A stretch of 64,000 nt of DNA from Bacteroidota bacterium (GTDB taxonomy: Bacteria > Bacteroidota > Bacteroidia > Bacteroidales > F082): positions 124,001 through 188,000 of the forward strand of contig JAHLLA010000005.1 in the NCBI GenBank assembly GCA_020444415.1, written 5' to 3'. Positions 17,717 to 27,091 of the stretch are shown here, one piece after another. The notes under the pieces are model-generated. The model was not told the origin of the DNA, did no database searches, and saw only the letters and a program-made list of their open reading frames with translations. Position numbers and translations under genes: made by a program. Numbering within the stretch: position 1 is the stretch's first letter; the number at the start of each line of letters is the position of its first letter.

Positions 17717-20620
17717 TTAGTTAACAATCAATTTTTGAGCATGTGATATTTTTTTTCCTGTGAAGTTAATAATGTAAACACCATTTGATAGCTTTTTTGG
17801 CAGGTCAATATCAAGGGTGTGCTTACTTTCATTGATACTTTCCCTGTAGATTTCCTTACCTAGTTGATCTGTAATTTTTAATTCAGTGTATACATGATCT
17901 GCAGGTAAATTAATAGTGAATTTCCCCGAATTTGGATTGGGATATATGTTCACCTCATCAGCTTTTTGAAATTCTTCTTCGCCAACAAACTGACTGATCA
18001 CCAGGTTATCGATAAAAATCGGGTTACCGTAAAAACTATATGTTTCAAAAGCGATCTGTACATTATGTTCACCTGCCCAGGGGCTTAAATCAATATCGAT
18101 ACAAGAAGCACCCCAGCCCCACAGGCACCAGTCGCCGCCATTTTCAGGCCAGAAATCATAATCTGTTTGCGGATGCGTAGCGAAATTACCTGAACCATTC
18201 TCAGCGTCAGCAAAAACTTTTGTCCATGTTTCACCACAATCTCCTGATACATAAATAATCAGCGAATCACTTACTTCATCCAGCCTTTTGGCATAAGAAT
18301 GTGTAAAAGTTAAATAAGCTGAATTTAGTCCTTCCAAACTGATCATTGGGGTAATCAACCTGTCCCTGGCACCAATTACGTAATATTCCCTGAAATTAAC
18401 GGCTGCAGCCATATTTCCTGGACCAGTACCGCCCACTTCAAACAATTCCCAGGTTTTACCTTCGTCGGGGTTGTCAATGGTCCAGTTTTTGGCATCCAGT
18501 CCATCTTCAAATGTTTCTTTAAAGAAAGGTAAGTATCCGCCTGCCATCAGGTAATCAACTTTGGTAGTTGAAGAAGATCCATTTAGATTCCAGGCGGTTA
18601 ATGATACCTCATAAGTGGCCACTTCGTCAAATACAACTTCCGGATGTTGACTGTTCTCATTTGTGCCATTTATAAATGTGACTGTTGGCGGATCAAATTG
18701 CCATTGCCAGTTGATCGGGCTGTATTGTGTTTGATCAGTAAATTGAACAGGTTCACCCGTACAAACGAAATCATTACTGGCAGTAAATTCAACCAGCGGT
18801 AATATGGTTGAACTCACTTCGATATAATCTAATTTTGTAATGGTATCTGTTCCAATTTCGTTGGTGGCTATCATAGTTACCGGGTAAATTCCTTCAACAG
18901 GATAGAGAATATCCTGCGGATGCTGTACATTTGAAGAAACCGTTTCTGCACCTTCAAAAGACCACTCCCAACTGGTTGGAATACCGACTGATAAATCCGT
19001 AAAATTCACAGTTTCACCAACAGGAATGAGGATTTCATCCACAGTAAAATCTGCATCAGGTAATTGCGTAAAACTGAAAGATGCAATTTGTGTAGCCCAA
19101 TCCCATCCGCCATTGGAGTACTCGGTGGTAAACCAGAACGACTGGTTATTTGTTGGATCGACCGACATTTTAGCATAATCTCCCCATCTGTTCACGCCAG
19201 TTTGTGAATTCTGTCCCTCATAAATGCTTGTTTCAGAAATGTCCAAAATACCCGTCCCGGTATTGGCAGCAGACTGACCCGCTATTCTAATTGAAGGATA
19301 AGTATTTGAACTAGATACAGAGTATCCGACGGCAATATCACCATATTCGTTCATAGCTACACTGCCCATCCATCTGTTTTCGCCATCATCAGGAGCGTAA
19401 GTACCTTGCTGGTACATTTCCCAATCATCATCATATTTTCTGAGTTCGTACCATCTAACGCCTGCTCTTCCTCCACCTGCATTTACAGTATGATTTGTGA
19501 CCATCACTTCATAATCGTTGAAATTTCGGTATTGTAAACGAAACATCAATCGTCCTGCTAGTGTAGCAAGTTCCTGCGAAGTTCCGGGTTGTTCAATCGA
19601 TATGTTTTGTGATGAGAAAGATTGAGTTGACAAGGTCGTTACCAGGTTTATGGTTGAGTTGTTGGTATTCTCCCAATCAATCTCTGTTTCCCAAACCCTT
19701 AGTATATTATTTCCCATATTTACGAAATATGCCGGTGCTCCCTCCGGTGGTGGGATTACTCCATCAGCATCAGATGGCAATAAACTACCATAATTTTCTC
19801 CTAGGTCGAAAAATACCATTTGTGCATCAGGATCTCCCGCCATCATGGCTTCACGATCCAAAGCAACCACTCCGGCACCTGCCCACGATGAGGCATTTAC
19901 AAATTGATTCACCGTAAAGTAATATCCATCTGTCCAGACCCCGAATTTTGGATAATCAGGCATATGTTCAAATTCGAAAGCATAACGGTACCATTCTCCG
20001 GTTGGGTCATCAGTTGCTGAAACGGCAACAAGTTCATAAAATGGGCCGGATGGTCTGAAGGGAAGCGAAAACTGGGATGCTACCCATCTGCCTGCGTATT
20101 CATCAAAAACTACGATCGGATCACCATCGTTGGTGCCACTCCAGGGTCCTTCAAACCCTTCCCATAAAGTAATGGTGTGTGCCGGACCGTAAAGTAAATT
20201 TCCATCTTTATCCCAAATAGCAAATCCATTGTTCACCATTTGCATATAATGATTCAGGCTTACATCACCATCTGTATCAGGAGGTGCAACACTGTAGGTG
20301 TTGTGAATGCCGCTGAAATTATCGTTGATCTCCACATCAAACCTGTTTCTTCCCTGTTCTGATTGTAAAGCCGGATCGGGTCCTTCAAGCACGGATGCAT
20401 TAATCAGCTCCTCATGAAAATCAAACTTATTGGGTACCAACCTATCTTTAAAAACACTTTTTATTTTTCCAAGGGGAATAGCTCTTGTTTCGCTTAGTTT
20501 ATTTGATTTATCGAAATAAACAGCTTTGGAAACCCTGGTAGGTGTATGTTTCTGAGCAAAAGCATTTTGTGTAATGATTGCAAAAATGAAAACAAAGGTT
20601 AATAAATGGATTTTCTTCAT
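17717..20620 (-). CDS. T9SS-secreted PKD-domain protein, paralogue 3
   Basis: The frame is open to 20776, but that start would overlap the upstream dehydrogenase gene and put 52 residues before the signal peptide. The ATG at 20620 (MKKIHLLTFVFIFAIITQNA) gives 967 residues, matching the sibling lengths of 966 and 970. The shared module (VAPPDTDGDVSLNHYMQMVN, SGTNDGDPIVVFDEYAGRW), two PKD domains, jelly-roll (WTIDNPDEGKTWELF) and sorting domain (IYPNPNSGKFTINLP) are intact. A TATTTTTG element on the coding strand lies at 20647-20654, 27 bases before the ATG, and may be its -7 box. Confidence 0.88.
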   Translation of the reverse strand: MKKIHLLTFVFIFAIITQNAFAQKHTPTRVSKAVYFDKSNKLSETRAIPLGKIKSVFKDRLVPNKFDFHEELINASVLEGPDPALQSEQGRNRFDVEINDNFSGIHNTYSVAPPDTDGDVSLNHYMQMVNNGFAIWDKDGNLLYGPAHTITLWEGFEGPWSGTNDGDPIVVFDEYAGRWVASQFSLPFRPSGPFYELVAVSATDDPTGEWYRYAFEFEHMPDYPKFGVWTDGYYFTVNQFVNASSWAGAGVVALDREAMMAGDPDAQMVFFDLGENYGSLLPSDADGVIPPPEGAPAYFVNMGNNILRVWETEIDWENTNNSTINLVTTLSTQSFSSQNISIEQPGTSQELATLAGRLMFRLQYRNFNDYEVMVTNHTVNAGGGRAGVRWYELRKYDDDWEMYQQGTYAPDDGENRWMGSVAMNEYGDIAVGYSVSSSNTYPSIRIAGQSAANTGTGILDISETSIYEGQNSQTGVNRWGDYAKMSVDPTNNQSFWFTTEYSNGGWDWATQIASFSFTQLPDADFTVDEILIPVGETVNFTDLSVGIPTSWEWSFEGAETVSSNVQHPQDILYPVEGIYPVTMIATNEIGTDTITKLDYIEVSSTILPLVEFTASNDFVCTGEPVQFTDQTQYSPINWQWQFDPPTVTFINGTNENSQHPEVVFDEVATYEVSLTAWNLNGSSSTTKVDYLMAGGYLPFFKETFEDGLDAKNWTIDNPDEGKTWELFEVGGTGPGNMAAAVNFREYYVIGARDRLITPMISLEGLNSAYLTFTHSYAKRLDEVSDSLIIYVSGDCGETWTKVFADAENGSGNFATHPQTDYDFWPENGGDWCLWGWGASCIDIDLSPWAGEHNVQIAFETYSFYGNPIFIDNLVISQFVGEEEFQKADEVNIYPNPNSGKFTINLPADHVYTELKITDQLGKEIYRESINESKHTLDIDLPKKLSNGVYIINFTGKKISHAQKLIVN

Positions 20621-20730
20621 CGAATTAAAATGTTTTTTGGTGTGGACAAAAATAATATAAAATGTGTTAATGTTATATGACAGCACAAAGAGAGAAGTCG
20701 TTGCGCCAGAAGTTATAACAATTGAAATTA

Positions 20731-21609
20731 CTATTTTGTTTTTTTCGACCGGATCATCATTTCCAGCATATCCCACATTTCTTTAGGAACTTTTTCCAGC
20801 ATATTGAACTGACCGGCGCCCTGCAACCATTCACCACCATCAATAGTTATTACCTCGCCATTGATATATGCTGAATAATCTGATAATAAATAAGCGGCCA
20901 GGTTGGATAATTCCTGGTGCTCACCCACACGACGCAAAGGAACTTTTTTGGATACGTCAAATTTTTCTTTCAGGTCTCCGGGGAGTAATCGGTCCCATGC
21001 GCCTTCGGTTGGGAAAGGGCCGGGTGCGATGGCATTTAAACGGATTCCATATTTCGACCATTCAACAGCCAATGATCTTGTCATGGCCAACACACCTGCT
21101 TTCGCTGCTGCTGAAGGAACCACGTATCCGCTGCCGGTCCAGGCATAAGTAGTAATTATATTGAGGATCGTTGCCTTTTGTTTTTCTTTGATCCAATATT
21201 TTCCGAAGGCAAGTGTGCAGTTCTTGGTACCTTTTAATACTATGTCGATGATGGTGTCAAAAGCGTTTGAAGATAATCGTTCGGTGGGGCTGATAAAATT
21301 ACCGGCTGCATTGTTCAGTAAAGCATCCACTTTTCCGAACTTTTCAATGCATTTTGAAAGCAGGTTTTCAACCTCATCATAATTTCTGATATCGCAGGCA
21401 ACGGGAAAAACATCACCTCCGGTTTTTTCCATCAATTCACTTTTAGCCCTGTTGAGTTTCTCCATATTCCGGGATGTAATGACCACTTTGGCACCCAGCG
21501 AAAGAAAATATTCTGACATGGATTTACCAAGTCCTGAACCGCCACCGGTAACTACAATTACTTTGTTGTTGAGCTCATTGTTTTTAAACATCGGATCTGA
21601 AAATGACAT
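20731..21609 (-). CDS. SDR-family oxidoreductase, 2,4-dienoyl-CoA reductase-like
   Basis: A 292-residue short-chain dehydrogenase. The NAD(P)-binding TGGGSGLGKS is at residues 21-30 and NNAAGNFISP at 99-108. The usual catalytic Tyr-x3-Lys is replaced by Ser166-x3-Lys170 (PSAAAKAG), which is how peroxisomal-type 2,4-dienoyl-CoA reductases look; these remove awkward double bonds during beta-oxidation of polyunsaturated acyl-CoAs. NITTYAWTGSGYVVPSAAAK supports that subgroup. The window also has two acyl-CoA dehydrogenases, consistent with fatty-acid breakdown. It stands upstream of the T9SS array with no obvious functional link to it. Confidence 0.8.
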   Translation of the reverse strand: MSFSDPMFKNNELNNKVIVVTGGGSGLGKSMSEYFLSLGAKVVITSRNMEKLNRAKSELMEKTGGDVFPVACDIRNYDEVENLLSKCIEKFGKVDALLNNAAGNFISPTERLSSNAFDTIIDIVLKGTKNCTLAFGKYWIKEKQKATILNIITTYAWTGSGYVVPSAAAKAGVLAMTRSLAVEWSKYGIRLNAIAPGPFPTEGAWDRLLPGDLKEKFDVSKKVPLRRVGEHQELSNLAAYLLSDYSAYINGEVITIDGGEWLQGAGQFNMLEKVPKEMWDMLEMMIRSKKTK

Positions 21610-21697
21610 ATTTTAAGTTTTGAGATTAATAAATTGGGCAATCAAAGTTAAGGTTTAATTGGTATATTGTACAGGCAACAAAAGTATTATTCGATTT

Positions 21698-22567
21698 TTA
21701 TCCAAAAAGCGGATCGATGCTGAGTGCTAAGATCATAATGAGGACAAAATAGTTGATTCGCATGAAGTAATAGAAGGGATTAAATTCTTCTTTTTTTGAA
21801 CTGAGTAAACGGGCAAATACGATGATGAGCCAAACCGAGGCCAGCACGATCGTAATTTTAAAGAAAACGGTGTTCATCAATCCGGATACCGGAATCATTA
21901 ATGCAGTTACCGCGGTAGCGGCAGTCCACATAAAAGTGGCATTTTTAATTTGCTGTTTACTGATCATTGATGTGATAGAAGGATAACCTGCTGCTTCATA
22001 TTCTTTTCCATATTTCAGCATCAGCAACCAAAAATGTGGTACCTGCCATATAAAAAAGAAAAAAGCTAAAACGAGTAGACGGGGATCAGATAATTCACCT
22101 CCACCGGCTACCCAGCCCACCATTGGGGGAATGGCACCGATAATGCTTCCGGGTACGACAGCAAATGCAGTTTTCCGCTTTAAAGGTGTATAAATGCCGT
22201 TGTACCAAATTAATGCAAGGAGGCCGAGTTGTGCGGCCAGGAAATTACTTCCTAAATAAATGATATAAGTTCCTAATACAATTTCAAAAATAGCAATGAA
22301 AAGAACCCAGTTTGGGCTGATCTTTCCTGATGGAATGGGCCGGTTCATCGTTCTTTTCATCAGCACATCTTTATCCCTGTCCTGGTAATGGTTTAATGCT
22401 GCTGATCCGCATGCCAGAATAAAAATACCCAGCACAGGTAAAATCAATCCAGCATCAAACGAGTTTTTTGCCAAAACATAACCTGCAATTGTGGTCAGCG
22501 TAACTGCAAAAGTTATTTTAACCTTATTCAGTTCAAGCAATAAGCTTATGTCATTTTTAATCGACAT
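21698..22567 (-). CDS. ctaB: Protoheme IX farnesyltransferase (heme O synthase)
   Basis: CtaB/CyoE is an inner-membrane UbiA-type prenyltransferase that converts haem B to haem O for the oxidase. In 289 residues it has about eight membrane segments and the aspartate-rich motif NHYQDRDKDVLMKRTMNRPI that binds the farnesyl diphosphate-Mg complex. It is the last gene of the caa3 operon, 10 bases after coxB. A haem A synthase (CtaA) gene is not in this window. Confidence 0.95.
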   Translation of the reverse strand: MSIKNDISLLLELNKVKITFAVTLTTIAGYVLAKNSFDAGLILPVLGIFILACGSAALNHYQDRDKDVLMKRTMNRPIPSGKISPNWVLFIAIFEIVLGTYIIYLGSNFLAAQLGLLALIWYNGIYTPLKRKTAFAVVPGSIIGAIPPMVGWVAGGGELSDPRLLVLAFFFFIWQVPHFWLLMLKYGKEYEAAGYPSITSMISKQQIKNATFMWTAATAVTALMIPVSGLMNTVFFKITIVLASVWLIIVFARLLSSKKEEFNPFYYFMRINYFVLIMILALSIDPLFG

Positions 22568-22577
22568 TTTTTAAGGA

Positions 22578-23483
22578 TTATTTTATGGTCTCAATATAGT
22601 CAATAATCGCATTGATTTCTTCATCTGTAAGCACATTGGCGTATGGCGTCATCAAGCCTGCCTGATAGCTTTTAACAATAGCTGCATTGGGATCTTTGAT
22701 CGATTGGATCAAATAATCGCGATCAACAACGATTTCCTGCTCTTTTCCATTAATTAATACGGTCTCTTTCATACCCATCGCACCTTTAAAACTGGGTCCT
22801 ACCAGACGGGTGCCGTCTTGCGTGTGGCATGATAAACATGCATTCTTTTTCATCAATGTTAAGCCTGGATGCTCATCACTGGTGTCGGGCACTGTTTCGA
22901 GCCATGTCTCATATTCGTCTCTTTCAACTACCTTAATCGTGCTCAGCATATAGGAATGCAATTGCCCGCAATATTCAGCACAAAGAATATCGTAGGTTCC
23001 TTTCTTTTGGGCGGTAAACCACATCATTTTCTCACCACCAGGCACTACATCCTGCTTGATCCTGAATGCAGGGATGTATAAAGCATGTAGCACATCTCGC
23101 GAGGTGAGGTTGAGTTTCACCGGCTCATCAACAGGCACGATCAAAGAGTCAGATGATTTTCCATTAGGATATTTAAATGTCCATTTCCACATTTGCCCGA
23201 TCGCATCAATCTCCAGAGCGCCTTTGGGTGCTGTTAGCATGGGTCGGTATCCTGTCCATCCATACCAAAACATAACGATCACTAGTATGGTTGGAATCAC
23301 TGTCCAAACGATCTCGAGCGTATAGTTATGCGAAATGTTAGTGGCTACAGGATTGTTTTTCTTCCGGTAACGAAACAGGAAATATACCATAACTGCCGTT
23401 ATGCCTACAAGGAAAAAAATGGAAATTCCCAATATCAGGTATAATGTAAAATCAACTCCTTCAACAAAATTTGAAGCATTCAT
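22578..23483 (-). CDS. coxB: Cytochrome c oxidase subunit II with fused C-terminal cytochrome c (caa3 type)
   Basis: Subunit II receives electrons at the binuclear CuA site. Two N-terminal membrane helices are followed by the cupredoxin domain with SRDVLHALYIPAFRIKQD and the CuA motif CAEYCGQLHSYM. After it comes a cytochrome c domain with the haem-binding CLSCH and a distal methionine region (GLMTPYANVLTDEEI). The fusion, 301 residues in all, makes this a caa3-type enzyme that carries its own electron donor. It lies 10 bases after coxD and 10 before ctaB. Confidence 0.96.
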   Translation of the reverse strand: MNASNFVEGVDFTLYLILGISIFFLVGITAVMVYFLFRYRKKNNPVATNISHNYTLEIVWTVIPTILVIVMFWYGWTGYRPMLTAPKGALEIDAIGQMWKWTFKYPNGKSSDSLIVPVDEPVKLNLTSRDVLHALYIPAFRIKQDVVPGGEKMMWFTAQKKGTYDILCAEYCGQLHSYMLSTIKVVERDEYETWLETVPDTSDEHPGLTLMKKNACLSCHTQDGTRLVGPSFKGAMGMKETVLINGKEQEIVVDRDYLIQSIKDPNAAIVKSYQAGLMTPYANVLTDEEINAIIDYIETIK

Positions 23484-23493
23484 ACACAGTATT

Positions 23494-23811
23494 TTATCTT
23501 GTTATATAATCAAGTATTACCATTATTAAAAAGAACACAAACAGGGCCATTACAACGATCATCCATGCTGTGTATATTTTTGCGTCGTATTTTAAATGCA
23601 TGAAATATAATGCAACAGCGAGTGCTTTCACGGTTGCTATCAGCATGGCAGTTGCCACGGTTAAAGTTCTCAGATCGGCACCAAAAGTGGATATAAATAC
23701 CGTCATTAAGGTTAGCAGGATCAACGCTACCCAGGTTCCAAAATGTTCCGAATAGCTGCTTATATGAGCGTGGGCAGAAGTGTTTTCAGTATTTTTTTCT
23801 TTTCCATTCAT
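23494..23811 (-). CDS. coxD: Cytochrome c oxidase subunit IV-like small membrane protein
   Basis: A protein of 105 residues starting MNGKEKNTENTSAHAHISSY with three predicted membrane helices, the pattern of the COX4/CyoD (prokaryotic subunit IV) family. The frame opens earlier (23853), but that start would run back over the end of coxC; the ATG at 23811 falls 2 bases after the coxC stop and gives the usual length. It is probably a structural subunit of the caa3 enzyme. Confidence 0.85.
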   Translation of the reverse strand: MNGKEKNTENTSAHAHISSYSEHFGTWVALILLTLMTVFISTFGADLRTLTVATAMLIATVKALAVALYFMHLKYDAKIYTAWMIVVMALFVFFLIMVILDYITR

Positions 23812-23813
23812 AA

Positions 23814-24443
23814 TTAATGTATTAAATAGAATAATGGGAATAAGTAAATCCAAATCAGGTCGACAAGGTGCCAGTATAGGCCCGAGTTTTCAAGCAGGGA
23901 ATAACGTTCTTTGGTCACTTTTCCCTTTTTAATCAACCGGATGACCACAGCTATAAAAACGCCTCCAACGATGACGTGCAGGGCATGCAATCCGGTCATA
24001 AAAAAATAAAGGTAAAAATACAGGCGTTCTCCCAAGGGTAATCCATCAAAATGATCCATTCCGGGGAATAAACCATGTTCAAATTTGGAACTCCATTCGA
24101 AATATTTAATCACCAAAAAACCCAGGGCTGCCAGTATAGTTAACCATGATAACGTAATTGCAAGTTTGGCATTTCCTTTCTGCAGGGCTGTAATTGCCAT
24201 CGCTATGGTCATACTACTTGTAAGCAAAACGATCGTGTTGATGGTGCCCATCCAAACATTTAATTCAAAAGAAGCCAATAGAAAAGCATCCTGGTTTAAA
24301 AACCGGTAGATCATATAAACGAGGAAAAGCCCGCCGAACAGCAATAATTCCGTGAACAAAAATAACCACATGCCCATCTTTGAAGCTTTCGCATCGAAGT
24401 TATGACCTGAATTGGGTAAAACAAATATGTGTGAATCAGCCAT
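23814..24443 (-). CDS. coxC: Cytochrome c oxidase subunit III
   Basis: Subunit III of 209 residues with about five membrane helices. Conserved segments are KMGMWLFLFTELLLFGGLF near the N-terminus and FMTGLHALHVIVGG followed by SGLYWHLVDLIWIYLFPLFYL at the end. It stabilises the proton-uptake entry of subunit I. The N-terminal two-helix part found in seven-helix versions is absent, as is normal for caa3 and quinol-type enzymes. It lies 25 bases after coxA. Confidence 0.95.
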   Translation of the reverse strand: MADSHIFVLPNSGHNFDAKASKMGMWLFLFTELLLFGGLFLVYMIYRFLNQDAFLLASFELNVWMGTINTIVLLTSSMTIAMAITALQKGNAKLAITLSWLTILAALGFLVIKYFEWSSKFEHGLFPGMDHFDGLPLGERLYFYLYFFMTGLHALHVIVGGVFIAVVIRLIKKGKVTKERYSLLENSGLYWHLVDLIWIYLFPLFYLIH

Positions 24444-24468
24444 AATTCTTTATTTGGTATTTGTAATG

Positions 24469-26088
24469 TTAATGATCTGCATTTTTAGCATTTGGATAAT
24501 TATATGGGCCTCCTTCAGGTAATTCAGGCATTTTGTCAAAATTATGAAGTGGTGGCGGTGATTGTGTTTGCCACTCGAGTGTAATACCATTCCATGGATT
24601 GGAAGAAGCATTTTTGCCTTTTAAACCACCGGCAAATAAATTAATAACCATCACGATAATACCGGTAACCAATATCCATGAGCCGAACGTGGAAAGTATA
24701 TTCAGGTCGTGAAACTCGGGCAAGTAATCATAATACCTTCTGGGCATACCTTTTAATCCGAGAATTAGCATTGGGAAATATGTTGTATTGAAACCAATAA
24801 AAAGCAGTGCAAAAGCGGTGTTCGCCACTTTTTTGTTGTACATCCTTCCCCACATTTTCGGGAACCAATAATGTAAGGCTCCGAAAAATGCAAATCCGGC
24901 ACCACCGAACATCACATAATGGAAGTGTCCTACCACGAAATACGTATCGTGCACATGGACATCGGCAGCCAGGGCACCTAAAACCAATCCTGTTAAGCCA
25001 CCAATGAGGAAATTAAAAATAAAAGCCAGTGCAAAAAGCAGCGGCACCTGTATATCAATAGAACCTTTATAAAGTGTAGCCACCCAGTTAAAAACTTTTA
25101 CGGCTGTTGGGATGGCTACAAAAAACGTCATAATTGAAAAAACGATCGCCGCGGGGCCACTCATGCCTGATGTAAACATATGATGTCCCCAAACAAAATA
25201 ACCAACAAAAGCAATGGCCATACTTGAATATGCAATGGCCTTGTATCCAAAAATGGTACGCTGCGCGAAAGTGGGAATGATTTCAGAAACAATGCCCATA
25301 GCCGGTAGCGCCATGATGTAAACCGCCGGATGTGAATAAATCCAGAATAAATGCTGGTATAATATCGGGTCGCCGCCAATTGACGGATCAAATAAACCGA
25401 TGCCGAATACCCTTTCTGCAACAATCATCAGCAAGGTGATTCCGATAACAGGGGTGGCCAACAACTGTATCCATGAAGTGGCATACAGAGCCCATGCGAA
25501 AAGTGGCATCTGGTTAAAGCCCATGCCCGGCGTTCGCAGGCGATGAATGGTAACAATAAAGTTCAATCCGGTTAATATGGATGAAAACCCGAGTATAAAG
25601 GCTGCCAGTACAGAAGTAGTGACATTGGTTCCCGTTTTAACACTGTAGGGTGCATAAAACGTCCAGCCGGTATCAGCCGGACCATCTCCAAACACCAGTG
25701 TTGAAAGTGCAAACAGCGCACCTAAAATATACAGCCACCATGAAAACAGATTCAGGCGTGGAAAAGCTACATCATCGGTGCCCAACATAATGGGCAAAAA
25801 GAAATTGCCAAAAACCGCCGGTACACTCGGGATGATAAATAAGAAAATCATGATGACCCCATGCAAAGTAAAAACCTGGTTGTAGGTTTGGGCTTCTATT
25901 AAATCACGACCGGGATTTAAGAGTTCGAGTCGCATTAAAATACCCAGGCCGGCAGCAACAAGAAAAAACAAGCCGATGGAGTAAAGGTATAAGATGCCTA
26001 TTCGTTTATGATCAAGGGTAAATATCCATGAGAACAAGCCTTTTTTAGTCTGAAAAAAACTGGGTTGTTGAACAACTGTTTCGCTCAT
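24469..26088 (-). CDS. coxA: Cytochrome c oxidase subunit I (caa3 type, A2 subfamily)
   Basis: The catalytic haem-copper subunit of 539 residues. Haem and CuB ligands are visible in FTLHGVIMIFLF, WIYSHPAVYIMALP, GHHMFTSGM and HDTYFVVGHFHYVM. In the helix VI motif the glutamate of A1 enzymes (GHPEVY) is replaced, reading YSHPAVY; the Tyr-Ser pair is the known mark of A2-type oxidases, which move protons by a different residue. The gene follows sco and leads the structural genes of the operon. Confidence 0.97.
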   Translation of the reverse strand: MSETVVQQPSFFQTKKGLFSWIFTLDHKRIGILYLYSIGLFFLVAAGLGILMRLELLNPGRDLIEAQTYNQVFTLHGVIMIFLFIIPSVPAVFGNFFLPIMLGTDDVAFPRLNLFSWWLYILGALFALSTLVFGDGPADTGWTFYAPYSVKTGTNVTTSVLAAFILGFSSILTGLNFIVTIHRLRTPGMGFNQMPLFAWALYATSWIQLLATPVIGITLLMIVAERVFGIGLFDPSIGGDPILYQHLFWIYSHPAVYIMALPAMGIVSEIIPTFAQRTIFGYKAIAYSSMAIAFVGYFVWGHHMFTSGMSGPAAIVFSIMTFFVAIPTAVKVFNWVATLYKGSIDIQVPLLFALAFIFNFLIGGLTGLVLGALAADVHVHDTYFVVGHFHYVMFGGAGFAFFGALHYWFPKMWGRMYNKKVANTAFALLFIGFNTTYFPMLILGLKGMPRRYYDYLPEFHDLNILSTFGSWILVTGIIVMVINLFAGGLKGKNASSNPWNGITLEWQTQSPPPLHNFDKMPELPEGGPYNYPNAKNADH

Positions 26089-26092
26089 ATAT

Positions 26093-26893
26093 TTAAACTT
26101 TAGATGTTTCTTTAATTTTTTTTCTTTTTCGGTTACTCAAAATAAGACCTATAAGCAATGCTGCTGCAATGAGTATGATGATGGTGCCGGAAACTTTAGT
26201 AATGTTAAATACATATTTTTTCCCTTCCGCATCATATGTAAAGCAATAGTTCAGTACTTTGTTAATGGTAGGTCCTGATTTTCCTTGGGCAGCTTCCACA
26301 ATGGCCATTTTTAAATCGAATGGGAGGAAATAGGTGCTGCCATATAAGTAACGGGTAATTTTACCTTCCGGGCTGAGCATGATCAAAGATCCGGGATGGA
26401 TATATTCTTTGCCTTCTTTTTTTACCTTAAATCCAACATCATTTAAAAGCCGGTTGATGGTAATACTGTCACCTGTAAAGAACTTCCAGGCATTTTCCGT
26501 ATCGCCATGCGAAACAAGTTTGGTATATGTTTTTTTCTTTTTAAGCGCCAGGGGCGGTTTTTCGGTATGGCTGAAACTGATGGTGAATACCTGGTAGTCT
26601 TTCCCAAGTTCTACATCGGTCTTATCCATAGCTTCTGCTAAACCGTTTAACAGCGGACTGCAAATACCCGGGCATTCGTAATAAACCAGGCAAATTATAG
26701 TAGGTTTGTCAATAGCATCTTTGATGTTAATCTCATTGTAAAACTCATCTCTGAAAACCAGGTCGTCAGAAATGTATTCGTCCAGATGCTCGTAAATTCC
26801 AAGTTCAGTGTCCGGTTCTGTCTCCTGAGAAAATGCTGAAAACATGAACGGCGTCCATAATATCGCGATCATTAAAAAAGCTAATTGCTTCAT
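26093..26893 (-). CDS. SCO1/SenC-type copper chaperone for the CuA site
   Basis: SCO proteins deliver copper to the CuA site of subunit II. After a signal peptide (MKQLAFLMIAILWTPFMFSA) comes a thioredoxin fold with the copper-binding CPGIC pair and, later, the conserved histidine in KEYIHPGSL. A C-terminal membrane helix (about residues 232-252, GTIIILIAAALLIGLIL) anchors it, the reverse of the usual N-terminal anchor. The 266-residue protein starts the caa3 operon, 4 bases before coxA, which fits an assembly role. Confidence 0.92.
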   Translation of the reverse strand: MKQLAFLMIAILWTPFMFSAFSQETEPDTELGIYEHLDEYISDDLVFRDEFYNEINIKDAIDKPTIICLVYYECPGICSPLLNGLAEAMDKTDVELGKDYQVFTISFSHTEKPPLALKKKKTYTKLVSHGDTENAWKFFTGDSITINRLLNDVGFKVKKEGKEYIHPGSLIMLSPEGKITRYLYGSTYFLPFDLKMAIVEAAQGKSGPTINKVLNYCFTYDAEGKKYVFNITKVSGTIIILIAAALLIGLILSNRKRKKIKETSKV

Positions 26894-27037
26894 ATTTAGG
26901 TTATAATGTTTGGGTTAGCCTTTGTTTTTTGGTTCGCTAATTTAGAATAAATATAAATAGGAATGATGATTTTGTTAAAAAAATGTCAAAAAAGGCCTTA
27001 TTTAGAATGTAAGACTTGAGAATTCCGGAAAATTGGC

Positions 27038-27069
27038 AAAAAAAAATCCCGGTTCAAATAAACCGGGAT
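27038..27069 (-). terminator. Rho-independent terminator after the cbb3 accessory operon
   Basis: The arms ATCCCGGTT (27046-27054) and AACCGGGAT (27061-27069) form a 9-bp stem with a 6-base loop. Read on the minus strand it lies 23 bases after the DUF4920 stop and is followed by an eight-base T run. Confidence 0.85.
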
Positions 27070-27091
27070 CAGATTTTTTTAATAGGTAGTA

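Noticed and set aside
20621-20776. N-terminal extension of T9SS paralogue 3
   Set aside because: It would overlap the dehydrogenase gene and place about 50 residues before a clean signal peptide; sibling lengths agree with the ATG at 20620.
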